From Candidatus Phytoplasma pruni (GTDB taxonomy: Bacteria; Bacillota_I; Bacilli_A; Acholeplasmatales; Acholeplasmataceae): DNA of 45,108 nucleotides. The notes below the pieces were generated by a model that searched no databases, had not been told where the DNA came from, and worked only from the letters and a program-made list of their open reading frames with translations. A program made the translations under genes and the position numbers. Below, piece after piece: positions 27,058 through 37,331 of this stretch (position 1 is its first letter; every line of letters starts with the position of its first letter). Where the stretch lies: the NCBI RefSeq assembly GCF_001277135.1, contig NZ_LHCF01000003.1, forward strand, positions 1-45,108, given 5' to 3'.

Positions 27058-28737
27058 ATGACACAAAATTTTAACAATTTTGATGAGTTTTTGCATTTTG
27101 ATCAAAACAATTCTAACAAAAATCCTCATAAAAAGAAAGATTGGCTCAACATTATCAAAAATATTACTAGCATCTTATTGAATGTTTTGTTAATTATCGG
27201 TGTTTTTTACTTAATAACAAAAGCAATGTCAGGCGATGATGCTGCGGCGAATAAAGAAGAAAATTCATGGGCTAAAGATAAATTGATCAAAACTTATGAT
27301 AAAACATTTGAAGATTTTTATGGTTATGCAAACGAAAAAAACGAATTAAAAAAATTAGTGGAATATGTTCAAAATCCTAAAAAAGGCGAAGTAGAAAGAG
27401 GAGTTATACTTTATGGACCGCCAGGGACAGGTAAGACTTTTTTGGCAAAAACTTTAGCAGGAGAGCTGAAAGGTATAAGTCCTGTTTATTCCGCAACTGG
27501 TTCAGATTTTGTCGAAAAATACGTTGGCGTAGGAGCTTCTCGAATCAGAAATCTTTTTAAAACGGCGAAAGAAAAAGCGATCAAAGACAATAAGAATGCT
27601 TATTTTATTTTTATTGATGAAATAGAAACCATCGGTAGAGCAAGAAGTAAAAGCGATGATAATAACCATTCAGAACATGAATCTACTTTAAACGCTTTAT
27701 TAGCCAATTTAGACGGTTTTAATCAAAATAAAAATGAACCACAAGCCATTATTATTGGAGCGACTAATAGATTTGACCTTTTAGACGATGCTTTAACCAG
27801 ACAAGGTCGCTTAGGCAAACACATATATATGGGTTTGCCGAATTTAAAAACTACTGAAAAATTATTAGAAGGTAGTTTGAAAAGATCTGGTTTGAAAATG
27901 TTTTCCCAAGAAAACAAAGAAAGTCTAGATCAAAGAATTCAAGAAATTGCCAAAACAATTCATCAATTCGGTTTCAGTGCGGCTCAAATTTATTCACTAG
28001 CTAAAAAAGCTAAAGAACTTGAAAAGAAAAAAACTACATCTTCAAAAGTTACTAATGAAGAAATATATAATTTAATGGACGAAGTTCTTTTAGGTCCTAT
28101 TTCTACAAATGAATTAAACGACGAAGATAAAGTAAGAGTTGCCATCCATGAAATGGGGCATGCTATATTAGCTCATAAATTAGACCATAAAGTTGTTCGT
28201 GTAACGATTGAACCTAGAGGACAAGCTGGTGGTTATACTTTGTTTTTGCCTAATAAAGCGAGTAATTTACCTACTAAAAAAGATTTAGAAAAAAGCATTC
28301 AAATCTCATTAGGAGGAAGAATTGCAGAAGAATTTTTTTACGGAGACGGACAGTTTAGCGTAGGAGCTAGCGATGATTATAAAAAAGCTTATTCATTAGC
28401 ATCTCAAATGGTGACGAAATACGGAATGTTACCTGATTCTAATGTTTTAAGTTCTAGCAATAAAATACCTTTAATGGTTTTTAATTCTAAAATGGAGCCT
28501 GAAACGCACAAATTGATTCAACAAATAGTGAATCATTCTTATGACGAAGCTTTAAAATTGTTTGAAAGTTCTATATCGTCTTCCGAAACAAAAGGTAAGG
28601 GGCAAGACTTAACTGAACAAATAATTAGAAAAACTTTAACTTCAAACGATAAATTGTTAAATGTCGTAAACAAACTTTACAAAGAGAGAAAAATTTACGA
28701 AAAAGATATGAATGATTTATTAGTCAATAAAAAATAG
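27058..28737 (+). CDS. hflB: HflB/FtsH paralogue with a single TM segment and no external domain
   Basis: 559 residues. Only one TM segment is present (about 38-58) and the FtsH external domain and second TM are missing. Charges are KKKDW before the TM and SGDDAAANKEE after it, so the positive-inside rule puts the AAA+/protease part outside the cell. Walker A GPPGTGKT is at about 120-127, the pore loop [10 protein letters not shown] is intact, and Walker B is IFIDEIE. The SRH is variant (LTRQGRLGKH instead of LLRPGRFDR) but keeps both Arg. The zinc site HEMGH is at about 364-368 and the third ligand is expected in VGASDDYKKA. The start ATG 27058 follows AAAGGA. In apple proliferation phytoplasma, HflB copies with the catalytic part outside have been proposed as virulence factors; that link is literature knowledge, not visible here. 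Confidence 0.92.
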   Translation: MTQNFNNFDEFLHFDQNNSNKNPHKKKDWLNIIKNITSILLNVLLIIGVFYLITKAMSGDDAAANKEENSWAKDKLIKTYDKTFEDFYGYANEKNELKKLVEYVQNPKKGEVERGVILYGPPGTGKTFLAKTLAGELKGISPVYSATGSDFVEKYVGVGASRIRNLFKTAKEKAIKDNKNAYFIFIDEIETIGRARSKSDDNNHSEHESTLNALLANLDGFNQNKNEPQAIIIGATNRFDLLDDALTRQGRLGKHIYMGLPNLKTTEKLLEGSLKRSGLKMFSQENKESLDQRIQEIAKTIHQFGFSAAQIYSLAKKAKELEKKKTTSSKVTNEEIYNLMDEVLLGPISTNELNDEDKVRVAIHEMGHAILAHKLDHKVVRVTIEPRGQAGGYTLFLPNKASNLPTKKDLEKSIQISLGGRIAEEFFYGDGQFSVGASDDYKKAYSLASQMVTKYGMLPDSNVLSSSNKIPLMVFNSKMEPETHKLIQQIVNHSYDEALKLFESSISSSETKGKGQDLTEQIIRKTLTSNDKLLNVVNKLYKERKIYEKDMNDLLVNKK

Positions 28738-28791
28738 TCAAAAAATATCAACAATAAAAAATACATTAAAACTAAACAAAATCACTATAAT

Positions 28792-28836
28792 AAAAAGACA
28801 AAACTTTTGATCAATTCCAAGTTTTGTCTTTTTTTG
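28792..28836. terminator. Terminator after hflB
   Basis: AAAAAGACAAAACTT and AAGTTTTGTCTTTTT pair around a 12-base loop, with T residues on the plus strand and A residues before, so it can act on both strands. Confidence 0.85.
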
Positions 28837-28911
28837 TTTTAGATAAAAATCTTTTTTTAACCTTCTTTTGATAAATAAATCAAAAGAGCGAAAAAAATCC
28901 TCCCTTAATGA

Positions 28912-28952
28912 AATAAAAAAACCAATTTGTTATAAAAAAACAAATTGGTTTA
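28912..28952 (-). terminator. Terminator of the DEAD-box helicase gene
   Basis: AAACCAATTTGT and ACAAATTGGTTT form a 12-bp stem followed by a T run on the minus strand, about 50 bases after the helicase stop. Confidence 0.8.
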
Positions 28953-29002
28953 AATGTTGCGATAAAATCAAATCTTTTAGTAAATTAGAAAAGATTTTAT
29001 TA

Positions 29003-30730
29003 TTATATAGATTGAATTTGTAAAAGTTTTTTTTCGTAATAAACATTGTCTTTAGATTGAACTTGTTTAACAAAACGATCAGCAATTTCAAAAACAGTTT
29101 TATTAGAAAGATGTTTGATGTTTCCGATATTTTTGCCATAAACGTTAAATTTATCGCTTAAAATTTTTAAAAATACTGGCGGATTAATTCCGTCTTCTCT
29201 GCCTAAATTAATAGTTAATTCAGTCATTTGGTCTCTACCACCAAATCTACCAAATTTGTTATTATTATTGGAGAAGTTAGAATTGCTTCTTCTGCCGTAA
29301 TTTTCTCTTCTGTTGTCGGAACCATAACTGTTAGAATTGTTGAATCTGCTAAAGTTGTTATTTCTGTAATTGTTACGAGTGTTTTGGTAACGTGAAGAGC
29401 CGCCGAATGATTTTGGTTCAGCTATTTCTTCATATTTTTTACTCTTAGGCATTAAGTGACTTAATAAATTGTTAATAATTGTTTTGTCATCGAATTTTTC
29501 TAATAAAGCTTCTGTTAAGGTTGTTGTTTTATTGTTTTCTTCTGGATTTTGTTCGATTAATTCAACAATTTTAGTTTCAAATAATTTATTTTGTTCTTGT
29601 TTAATTTCTTCTATTGAAGGGATAGTAACAGCAGTTATTTTTTCTTTTAAATAATTTTCTAATTTTTTCAATTGAGAAACTTGTTGAACGCTGATTAAAC
29701 TGTAAGCAACACCTTTTTTACCGGCTCTACCAGTTCTACCGATTCTGTGTACGTATACTTCGTCTTCATGCGGTAAATCAAAGTTAATAACCATTTTAAT
29801 GTCATCAATATCTAATCCTCTAGCTGCCACATCGGTAGCGACCAAGATTTTAATATTTTTTTTACGGAAATTATTCATTACGTGTTGTCTTTGGTTTTGT
29901 TTTAAATCGCCGTGAATAGCGTCAGCTAAAAAATCTCTTTCTTGTAAGTAAGATAGGATATTATCAACATCTTTTTTTGTATTAGCAAAAATAATTACTG
30001 ATTCAGGATTTTTTTGATCTAAAAGGCGAACTAAAAGTTTGCTTTTGTCAAAATGTTTAACAATATAATAAAATTGTTCAATCGATTTAACAGCGATATT
30101 TTGTTGTAAAACTTTTAATACTTTAGGGTTATTTTGGTATTTAGAAGCTATTTTCTTAATGGAAAAAGGCAAAGTAGCTGAAAATAAAGCTGTTTGTTTT
30201 TCTTTAGGAATTTGGCTTAAAATAGTTTCTAAAGCATCTTGAAAACCCATTTTTAACATTTCATCAGCTTCATCAAGAGTTAAAATTTTAACTGCTGATA
30301 AATCAACTTTTTTTCTATCTAAAAGATCGATCATTCTACCTGGAGTAGCGATAATGATTTGCGGCTTTAAATCAAGTTGATGGAATTGTTTAATGTAAGA
30401 TTCTCCACCGTAAACTACTGCTGTTCTAATTTCTCTGTGAAATTTTAATAATTTTTTAATTTCTTGAGAAACTTGTAAAGCTAACTCTCTTGTAGGGCAC
30501 AATATTAAAGATTGTGTTTTGGCTAATTTTGGATCTATTTTTTCAATGGTAGGGATGCCGAAAGCGAAAGTTTTCCCTGTTCCGGTTTGAGATTGAACAA
30601 TAATGTCATGCCCTTGTATCATTTCTGGTATTGCCATAGCTTGAACTGATGTAGGAATTGAAAAATTTAACTCTTCTAAAGCTTTTTCCGTTTGTGGCAA
30701 TAAATTTAAATCTGTGAATAATATACTCAT
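29003..30730 (-). CDS. deaD: DEAD-box ATP-dependent RNA helicase
   Basis: 575 residues. Motifs in order: Q-motif (LNFSIPTSVQAMAIP), I SQTGTGKT (about 47-54), Ia PTRELALQ, Ib TPGRMIDLL, II DEADEM, III SATLP, V ATDVAARGLDI and VI HRIGRTGRAGK. A low-complexity N/R/S/G-rich linker (about 440-500) precedes a C-terminal DbpA/CsdA-type RNA-binding domain (LTINLGREDGINPPVFLKIL). It probably unwinds structured RNA in ribosome assembly or mRNA decay. Transcribed alone, opposite to its neighbours. Confidence 0.95.
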   Translation of the reverse strand: MSILFTDLNLLPQTEKALEELNFSIPTSVQAMAIPEMIQGHDIIVQSQTGTGKTFAFGIPTIEKIDPKLAKTQSLILCPTRELALQVSQEIKKLLKFHREIRTAVVYGGESYIKQFHQLDLKPQIIIATPGRMIDLLDRKKVDLSAVKILTLDEADEMLKMGFQDALETILSQIPKEKQTALFSATLPFSIKKIASKYQNNPKVLKVLQQNIAVKSIEQFYYIVKHFDKSKLLVRLLDQKNPESVIIFANTKKDVDNILSYLQERDFLADAIHGDLKQNQRQHVMNNFRKKNIKILVATDVAARGLDIDDIKMVINFDLPHEDEVYVHRIGRTGRAGKKGVAYSLISVQQVSQLKKLENYLKEKITAVTIPSIEEIKQEQNKLFETKIVELIEQNPEENNKTTTLTEALLEKFDDKTIINNLLSHLMPKSKKYEEIAEPKSFGGSSRYQNTRNNYRNNNFSRFNNSNSYGSDNRRENYGRRSNSNFSNNNNKFGRFGGRDQMTELTINLGREDGINPPVFLKILSDKFNVYGKNIGNIKHLSNKTVFEIADRFVKQVQSKDNVYYEKKLLQIQSI

Positions 30731-31459
30731 TTATTTTTTCCTCTATTTCTATTAATAATAATTTTTTTATTTAATAAAAAAATTTTATTTTCCTAAGAAA
30801 TATAATATACTCTACTTTAGTTGAGTATAGAATTATCTTTCATTATATTAAAAAAATATTTTTTAATTAAAAAAGATAAAATTTTGATAAAATATCCATT
30901 AATCTTAATGTTGCTTTATGTCTGGTGGTTTTAATGTTATACTGAACAAAAAATATATAATCAATTTATTTATCTTTATTAATATGTAAGTAAGAATATT
31001 TATCTATTTAAGATTTAAATAATAAAGTCAATGTTACTATTAATTTTTATTTATACAAAAAATACTCATAATAAAAAATATTGTTTCATTGATTAAAATT
31101 AAATAAATTTAAAAATTTTAATTCTTAAATAAACCAGCTTTAAAATGATATATTTCAATAAAATACACAAGCATCAGAATCAAAATCCAAAAGAAACAAA
31201 TATATATAAACATAAGTATATTTATTTTATGAAAAAATTAATATAAAATAAATTTAATTCTCTATTATCACGTTCTTACTTCGTCAAATAATATTTATAT
31301 TTCGAAGAAAATAATTATTTCACTTTATTATACCTTATTATTATACTAAAATAAACAAAATTTTAAATCAAAAGGTGTCTTTTGTTAAAAATAGTTAATA
31401 AAGGTTCGGTTGAAACTTGCAGAATTATCTTTTTTTAAAAGAAAATAACCTTTTATTCA
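30731..31459. other. Gene-free AT-rich region
   Basis: About 730 bases without an ORF of coding character, tRNA or clear repeat. The helicase promoter must lie near 30750-30850, but I find no convincing -35/-10 pair. It may hold remnants of genes too decayed to recognise. Confidence 0.4.
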
Positions 31460-31488
31460 TTGGCTTTTGAAAAAAGAAGGAGTATAAT
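31460..31488 (+). promoter_or_regulatory. Promoter of the decayed secreted-protein gene
   Basis: TTGGCT (31460-31465), exactly 17 bases, TATAAT (31483-31488). A run of eight G (31547-31554), odd in this AT-rich DNA, follows in the leader. Confidence 0.55.
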
Positions 31489-31649
31489 ATAAATAATCAT
31501 ATCGATTCAACGAAAGATTTTGTCAGGATACTTTGGGTATGGTTAAGGGGGGGGATGAATGAAATGGACTATCATATTTTATTTAATATAAAAAAATATT
31601 TCCAATATTTTGATATAGAAAAAATATAAATATGAAAGAAGGTTTTTTA

Positions 31650-32037
31650 ATGATAAAAATATAAGCGAATTTAGAAAAAATTGTAACTACTTTAATGTTT
31701 TTTATCACTTTTTTGACTTTATTTACTGGAAAACACGTTCATACTTTTAACCCGGAAGATTACGAAATAGATTATAATAGAAAACATAATATTCACACTT
31801 AGAAACATAAAGGCGACCACACTTTCGATGATGATGCAAGAGTTTTTTATGATGTGCTTGGAATGAAAATAATTTCCTGCCGAACTTATCAAGAATGCGC
31901 GAACATATCACAATTAGTGGGTAATGTTGCCGGAATTAGTTTGAATGTTGTCCCTTTTCGGAAAAACTTTTAAAAAGAGTACTGGATTTTTAAAAAGGGC
32001 ATTAGGAGATAAGATTTTAGACCATAAACACCAATAA
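31650..32037 (+). pseudogene. Decayed small secreted protein (candidate former effector)
   Basis: ATG 31650 has an AGAAGG ribosome binding site, but codon 5 is TAA. The frame then reads ANLEKIVTTLMFFITFLTLF, a typical signal sequence, and continues HVHTFNPEDYEIDYNRKHN. A second stop (TAG near 31799) is followed by KHKGDHTFDDDARVFYDVLG and ISCRTYQECANISQLVGNVA. After about 31960 the reading shifts frame (FSEKLLKRVLDF, then FLKRALGDKILDHKHQ). Promoter, ribosome binding site and signal peptide are preserved, which suggests a recently lost secreted protein. I do not recognise a known effector such as SAP11, SAP05 or TENGU in it. Confidence 0.65.
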
Positions 32038-32268
32038 TTGGCTGTATTAAATAATTTAGTAGCTATTTTGAGTTTTTTTCTTTTTCATTATATTTCAGGC
32101 TGATAATTATGTTTTTTTCAAGCATTTTTACTCTCTTATGTCAAAAAAATTTCAAATGGCCTTGGTTTTTTTTTTTTGTTGTAAAATTAATATAATTAAT
32201 TATTTTATTTAAATCAAATAATTAATAAAAAAATTCAACAAAGCGTGAGAAAAAAGGAAAGAGTAAGT

Positions 32269-35069
32269 ATGGGAAAATTTAAAAATTGGTTTAAATTGCA
32301 TAAAAAAGCAGTCTTAATCACTTCAGCTGTTGCGGCTTTTTTATTAACAAGTTTGTTATTTTGGTATTTATACCTCAAACCTAGTACGAACGTCAATGTT
32401 AGTTTTTATAACGAAAATGGCAGTGTTGCTAAAATTTTAAAAGTTCAAAAAAGGTAAAAAAATTGTTGATGATGAAAGTAATAAAAAACTTTATGAATCT
32501 TTAGGTAATAAATACCGCTGGAGTAAAGAAAAAGACGTTTCTCAACAAGTAGAAGATAAAAGAGTTAAAAATTTTAACCCTTATTTAGACGTTGTTGAAG
32601 AAAAAACCAATTTATATCCGGTTAAATTAGACGCCAACAGTAAAATGTTAGTTTTCCACGACAAAAAAGGTGTACGTTTGTTGCCTATGGTGGTTTCTAA
32701 AGGGTTGGACGCTAAAGAAGTGAAAAAACAATTAGACCAAATGCCTAAACCAACTTATAATGATTGGGTTTTTAAAGGTTGGTATCGCTATTCTTATGGT
32801 GGCGAATCTCATTTAGAACCTTATGAATATGGCACTCCGGAAGAACAAGAACAAAGAAAATTAGATAACAAAGGTCAAAACCAATTAGAAGAAGACGCAC
32901 TTCTTCATGCTTATTTAGAACCTAAAAATTCTAAAAACGTGAACTATAGTGAAGATCAGACAAAAAAAAATCATTCTTCGTCAAGATGTTCCGCATATTA
33001 ATATGATGAATTCTCTAGATGGCACAGTAAACGATTTAGGATGTTATTTGAAATCTTCCTTTTTTGTAACTGATATAGATTGGAACAAAGCCATCAAAGA
33101 AGGATATGCTACATATCCGGGAGATTTTTCGCAACACAGAAAAGAAAAACATAAACCAGGCGAATGTGTTCCTGGAGATGAAAACAAAATTTCTACTAAA
33201 GTTTTAAAACCGATGACTCTTCCTGGAATAATCAAAAAACTTCCAGAACACGCTCAATTAAAAGATGCTAATAACCGAAATCTAGAAGGCAACGAATATT
33301 CCGAAAGATCTAAAAAAGTGTTTGAAAATTCCTATACTTTCACTTTAAAAGAAGGTTTAACTTTTGAAAACGGCGAACCAATTGATGCTAGCACAGTAGA
33401 ATACACACTTAAACAATATATTGATCCTAAGCAAAAAAATGCTCGCGCAGAAAACGTCTTTAAAGCCGAAGGAATGGATTTAAAAGATGCTAAAGGATAC
33501 TACGAAGGGCAAATCACTAATTTTAACCAAGTAACTGGTTTTAAAAAAGTAGAAAATGATCCTTATTCCTTCACTTTAACTTACAATAGTGAAAAAGCTT
33601 TATATAACGCTATGGGTGCTTTGGATTCCATTACTTTAGTACCTCCTAGATATTATGAAGAATCTTTTGAAAATAAAGCCGAAAGAAAAAATAATGTTTA
33701 TGGAACGCCAAAAAAACCAATTCAATCTTATGGGCCTTATGTAATCAAAGAATGGTCGCCAAATCAAAAATATGTTTTCAATAAAAATTACAATTATTGG
33801 AACAAAAATAAACATCATAATAAAGCGATTTCTTGGACAATAGTTGATAAAAAAGATATTCAACACTCTATGTTTAAAGACGGAAAAGTAAACACTTTCG
33901 GTCTTGATTCTAATTATTATTCTAGTTACAGCAAAGATCCGACTTATAAAGAATTCCCTGTAGATAATAAAACATCTTTATCTATTAATGTTTTAGATAG
34001 AAAAGATGAATTTAAAAATGCCAAAACAACAGCAGCTTCATCTATTTTAAAAGATTTAGATTTTAGAAAAGCTTTATTTTATGCTATAGATAGACAAGAT
34101 TTTGTCAATCAAGTAGATATTTTAAGCAATCCTTCCTTTTCTTTTGTCCCCGATGTAGCTTGTGTTTATTTCGATGAACCGTTCGAAATTCCTTATAATT
34201 CCAGCGCAAATCATAAAGAAAACCAAAAAATATTAACTGATCAAATGGATACTTATGGTTTTGATCCTGCAAAAGCAAAAACTTCTTTTGATCGTGCTTA
34301 TGACAAATGGAAAGTCAATAACCAAAAGGATCCTAAATTAGAAATGGAATTTATATATAGTAACACTAGTGAAGAAACCGACAAAAAAGCGCGTTATTTG
34401 AAAAATGTTTTTGAAAACACTTTCGGTAGCGATAAAATAAATATTAAACTAAGTTCTATTACAAGAGAAACTTATCTCCGTAAATTACAGGCAGATAAGT
34501 ATGATTATGAATTAGTATTTAGTCCTGTTCAAGGTTGCAATATTACTGGTTATTATTTCAATTCTTTAGGTGCTGATAAAAAATGGTGTCACGAAACCAT
34601 GGGAATAGAAAGTCTTTCTGAACACAAAATTTCTATTGATTTAACTAAAATGACACAAGAATTAGAACAAGACAAACCAGTTTGGTATAACGATTTTGTA
34701 AACGGTTTCAACCAGGAAGAAAAAGAAGAAGGCAAGCCAACTAATAATATTCCTATCCCAGGTTTAACAAAAGAAAATGGCAAACACCTGTGGAAAGGTA
34801 CTATTACTGAATTTATGCATTATTGGAATAAAACTTTAATGAATCCAGGCAAGTATGCCTCTTCTAAAGAAGAAACTATCTTCAACATCGTTCAAACGCT
34901 AGAAAGAGTCTTTTTAGAAAATCTTCCAGCGATTCCTATTAGCGTAGCTAAAGGAGCTTATGTAAGTAAAAATTTAAAAAACTTATGGCCTAATTATGAT
35001 GTTTTATGGGGTTGGGGCGATAGTTCTTATGAATTTTTAACTTCTGATTCTGATTATCAAGATTTGTAA
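32269..35069 (+). pseudogene. oppA: Oligopeptide ABC transporter binding protein, split by two frameshifts
   Basis: The three pieces (to 32457, 32458-32990 and from about 32949) join into ~932 residues when one A is dropped at 32447-32452 (A6) and one at 32962-32970 (A9). The N-terminus (MGKFKNWFKLHKKAVLITSA) is a TM anchor rather than a lipobox. Residues ~45-230 contain two units resembling Listeria-Bacteroides (InlB B-type) repeats (NVSFYNENGSVAKILKVQ, then KPTYNDWVFKGWYR). The remaining ~700 residues are a family-5 binding protein (DVPHINMMNSLDGTVND, YTFTLKEGLTFENGEPIDAS, SYGPYVIKEWSPNQKYVFNK, DLDFRKALFYAIDRQDF). It captures peptides for OppBC. The pieces are otherwise well preserved, so the gene may be functional in reality. 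Confidence 0.85.
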
Positions 35070-35083
35070 AAGGTAAGGAATTC

Positions 35084-36040
35084 ATGACAAAATATTTATT
35101 AAAAAGATTCGCCTTAGCGATCATCACTTTTTTAAGTGTAACTTTTTCAAGCTTTATATTGATTAAAATGTCTGTTGTCAAACCAATAAGACCCCCCAAA
35201 ATGGATGATTTAACGTGGAAAGCTATTTGCGAACAAGAGGGTTACGATAAACCGTTATTAGAATCCTTTTATCTTTGGGCTAAAAACGCTTTAAAAGGAG
35301 ATTTTGGTTTTTCTGTCAAAAGGAATCGTTCTGTGAATGAAATTATTCAGGAAAAAATTCCTACAACTTTGAAAATGAATTTAATTCCTACTTTAATTTC
35401 GGTTCCTTTGGGCGTCATGTTGGCGATATTGGCTGTTATGAAAAAAGATACTTGGATTGATCACGGAATTAATTTATTTACTATTATATTCATCGTTCTT
35501 CCTACCTTAATTATCGCTTTTATATTACAATATTTATTTGTTTATCGTTGGCATTTTTTTTCTTATCAAGTGGCAACGCCTTCAGAATGGTCGACTAAAG
35601 GGTTCATCTTTGGTGCAATGTCTTATTTCTTACCTATCTTAATTATTACTTTAACGACCATGGCAATGTGGATTAGAAAAATAAGAGCTGAACTAAGCGA
35701 ACAAGTTAATCAAAATTATTTTTTATTAGCTAGAACTAAAGGAATTTCTTTTGCAGAAGCAACTTACAAGCATTCTTTGAAAAACGCTTTAGTCCCTTTT
35801 GCACCGTTTTTATTTTATGAATTAATCAGCATTATTACTGGTAGTGTTATCATTGAAAGGATTTTTTCCATTAATGGTAGTGGTAGGCTTTTAATCGAAG
35901 CCTACCAAGAAAACGATCAGCCGTTAATTATGGCTTCTTTAGTTTTTTATAATTTAATTAGCGTTTTAGCTGTTATTTTGGCTGATATTTCTTATACATT
36001 ATTCGATCCAAGAATTCAATTAGGCGGTGGAAAAATATGA
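35084..36040 (+). CDS. oppB: Oligopeptide ABC transporter permease OppB
   Basis: 318 residues with six predicted TM segments. It starts MTKYLLKRFALAIITFLSVT, typical of DppB/OppB. The cytoplasmic EAA loop ARTKGISFAEATYKHSLKNA (about 224-243) contacts the ATPases. The start is 15 bases after oppA, with AAGGTAAGGA as the ribosome binding site. Its last bases overlap oppC (ATGA). Confidence 0.95.
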   Translation: MTKYLLKRFALAIITFLSVTFSSFILIKMSVVKPIRPPKMDDLTWKAICEQEGYDKPLLESFYLWAKNALKGDFGFSVKRNRSVNEIIQEKIPTTLKMNLIPTLISVPLGVMLAILAVMKKDTWIDHGINLFTIIFIVLPTLIIAFILQYLFVYRWHFFSYQVATPSEWSTKGFIFGAMSYFLPILIITLTTMAMWIRKIRAELSEQVNQNYFLLARTKGISFAEATYKHSLKNALVPFAPFLFYELISIITGSVIIERIFSINGSGRLLIEAYQENDQPLIMASLVFYNLISVLAVILADISYTLFDPRIQLGGGKI

Positions 36041-37302
36041 AGTTAGATCCAAAAGGGTTCCAATGGGCTAAAAATGATTCTGTTGATACTTCATCTGGCA
36101 AACAAGTTAGCCAAACAAATAAAGAACCTAAAAAAGGTTATTATCGCACTTCTTTAAAACAATTATTTAAGATAAAAAGCACTAAAGTTGCTTTAGCCAT
36201 GTTTTTCTTTCTTTTCTTATTTTCTTTATTTGGCGGTTTAGCCGACCCTATGCCGAAAGATATTCAATCTAAACATAGAATTTTTTTTGAAAAATTACCG
36301 CCCAAAATACCATTAATTGAAAAATTAAGCATTTTGGATGGAACAAAAACTATTCAAGTTTATGAGGAAGAAATAACCAATATTGAAACTTTTGATAAAA
36401 ACATTGTTAAAAAAACCAAAGATTCTCGCGAAAAAGGCAAAAAAGCTGTCAAAGTAGATGCTTATTTATATAAACAATATTTATCTTCTCAAAAAGACCA
36501 ATTATTGACAGAAACAGAATTCCATCAAGCGGAAACAAATAACAGTATTATTTCTTTTCAAAAAACTTCTAACGGTTTATATAAATCTAAATTAAAAATT
36601 TTTGAACGTTTTTTCAATAAAAAACCTCAAAATGTGTATTTTTGGTTTGGAACTACGGACCGAGGAGAAGACTTATTTAGCGCAATTAGTCAAGGAGCTA
36701 GAACTTCTTTAGCTTTAGCTTTTGCCTTTTCTGTGGTTAATTTGATCATAGGTATTTCAATCGGCTCTTTTTCCGGTTATTATGGCGGAAAAACAGACCT
36801 TTTTATCGGCAGAATAGTGGATTTTTTAAATTTAATCCCTTTTATAGCTTTAGTTATCGTTTTAACTTTAAAAATGGGCGTTTCTTTTACTACCATCATG
36901 ATAACTTTTTTAGTAAAAGGCTGGATTCCGTTTTATAATATTTCTCGTACTCAGTTTTTAAGGTACAAAAATAAAGAATATGTTTTAGCTTCTCGCATGT
37001 TGGGCACTAATGATTTAAAAATTATGTTTCAACAAATTTTCCCTAATACTATTGGCCTTTTAATAACTGTTTTTGCTTTAGCTATTCCTAGTTTTATTTT
37101 AAGCGAAGCAACATATAGTTTTTTAGGCATTATCAAATATCCTAATGGACTTAGTATCGGAGAATTATTAGATCGTGGTTTTCGCGATATCGAATTGAAT
37201 CCTCATTTGTCCGTGTATCCGACTATTTTTTTAATATATATTATGATAGCTTTTAATTTATTAGGAAATAGTTTGAGAGACGCATTTGATAATTGTGTTT
37301 AA
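36037..37302 (+). CDS. oppC: Oligopeptide ABC transporter permease OppC
   Basis: 421 residues, longer than the usual ~300. A first TM (about 52-70) is followed by a ~130-residue external insertion rich in Lys (IETFDKNIVKKTKDSREKGK), then FGTTDRGEDLFSAISQGART, the conserved OppC entry to the permease domain. The EAA loop is ASRMLGTNDLKIMFQQIFPN. The gene overlaps oppB by four bases and is probably translationally coupled. Confidence 0.94.
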   Translation: MKLDPKGFQWAKNDSVDTSSGKQVSQTNKEPKKGYYRTSLKQLFKIKSTKVALAMFFFLFLFSLFGGLADPMPKDIQSKHRIFFEKLPPKIPLIEKLSILDGTKTIQVYEEEITNIETFDKNIVKKTKDSREKGKKAVKVDAYLYKQYLSSQKDQLLTETEFHQAETNNSIISFQKTSNGLYKSKLKIFERFFNKKPQNVYFWFGTTDRGEDLFSAISQGARTSLALAFAFSVVNLIIGISIGSFSGYYGGKTDLFIGRIVDFLNLIPFIALVIVLTLKMGVSFTTIMITFLVKGWIPFYNISRTQFLRYKNKEYVLASRMLGTNDLKIMFQQIFPNTIGLLITVFALAIPSFILSEATYSFLGIIKYPNGLSIGELLDRGFRDIELNPHLSVYPTIFLIYIMIAFNLLGNSLRDAFDNCV

Positions 37303-37331
37303 TAAAAAAGAAATTAATTAGGAGTTGCGAT

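Noticed and set aside
31368-31400. AAAAGGTGTCTTTTG resembles the reverse of the element end at 37823.
   Set aside because: The match is only a few bases and does not extend, so it is not accepted as the other terminal repeat.
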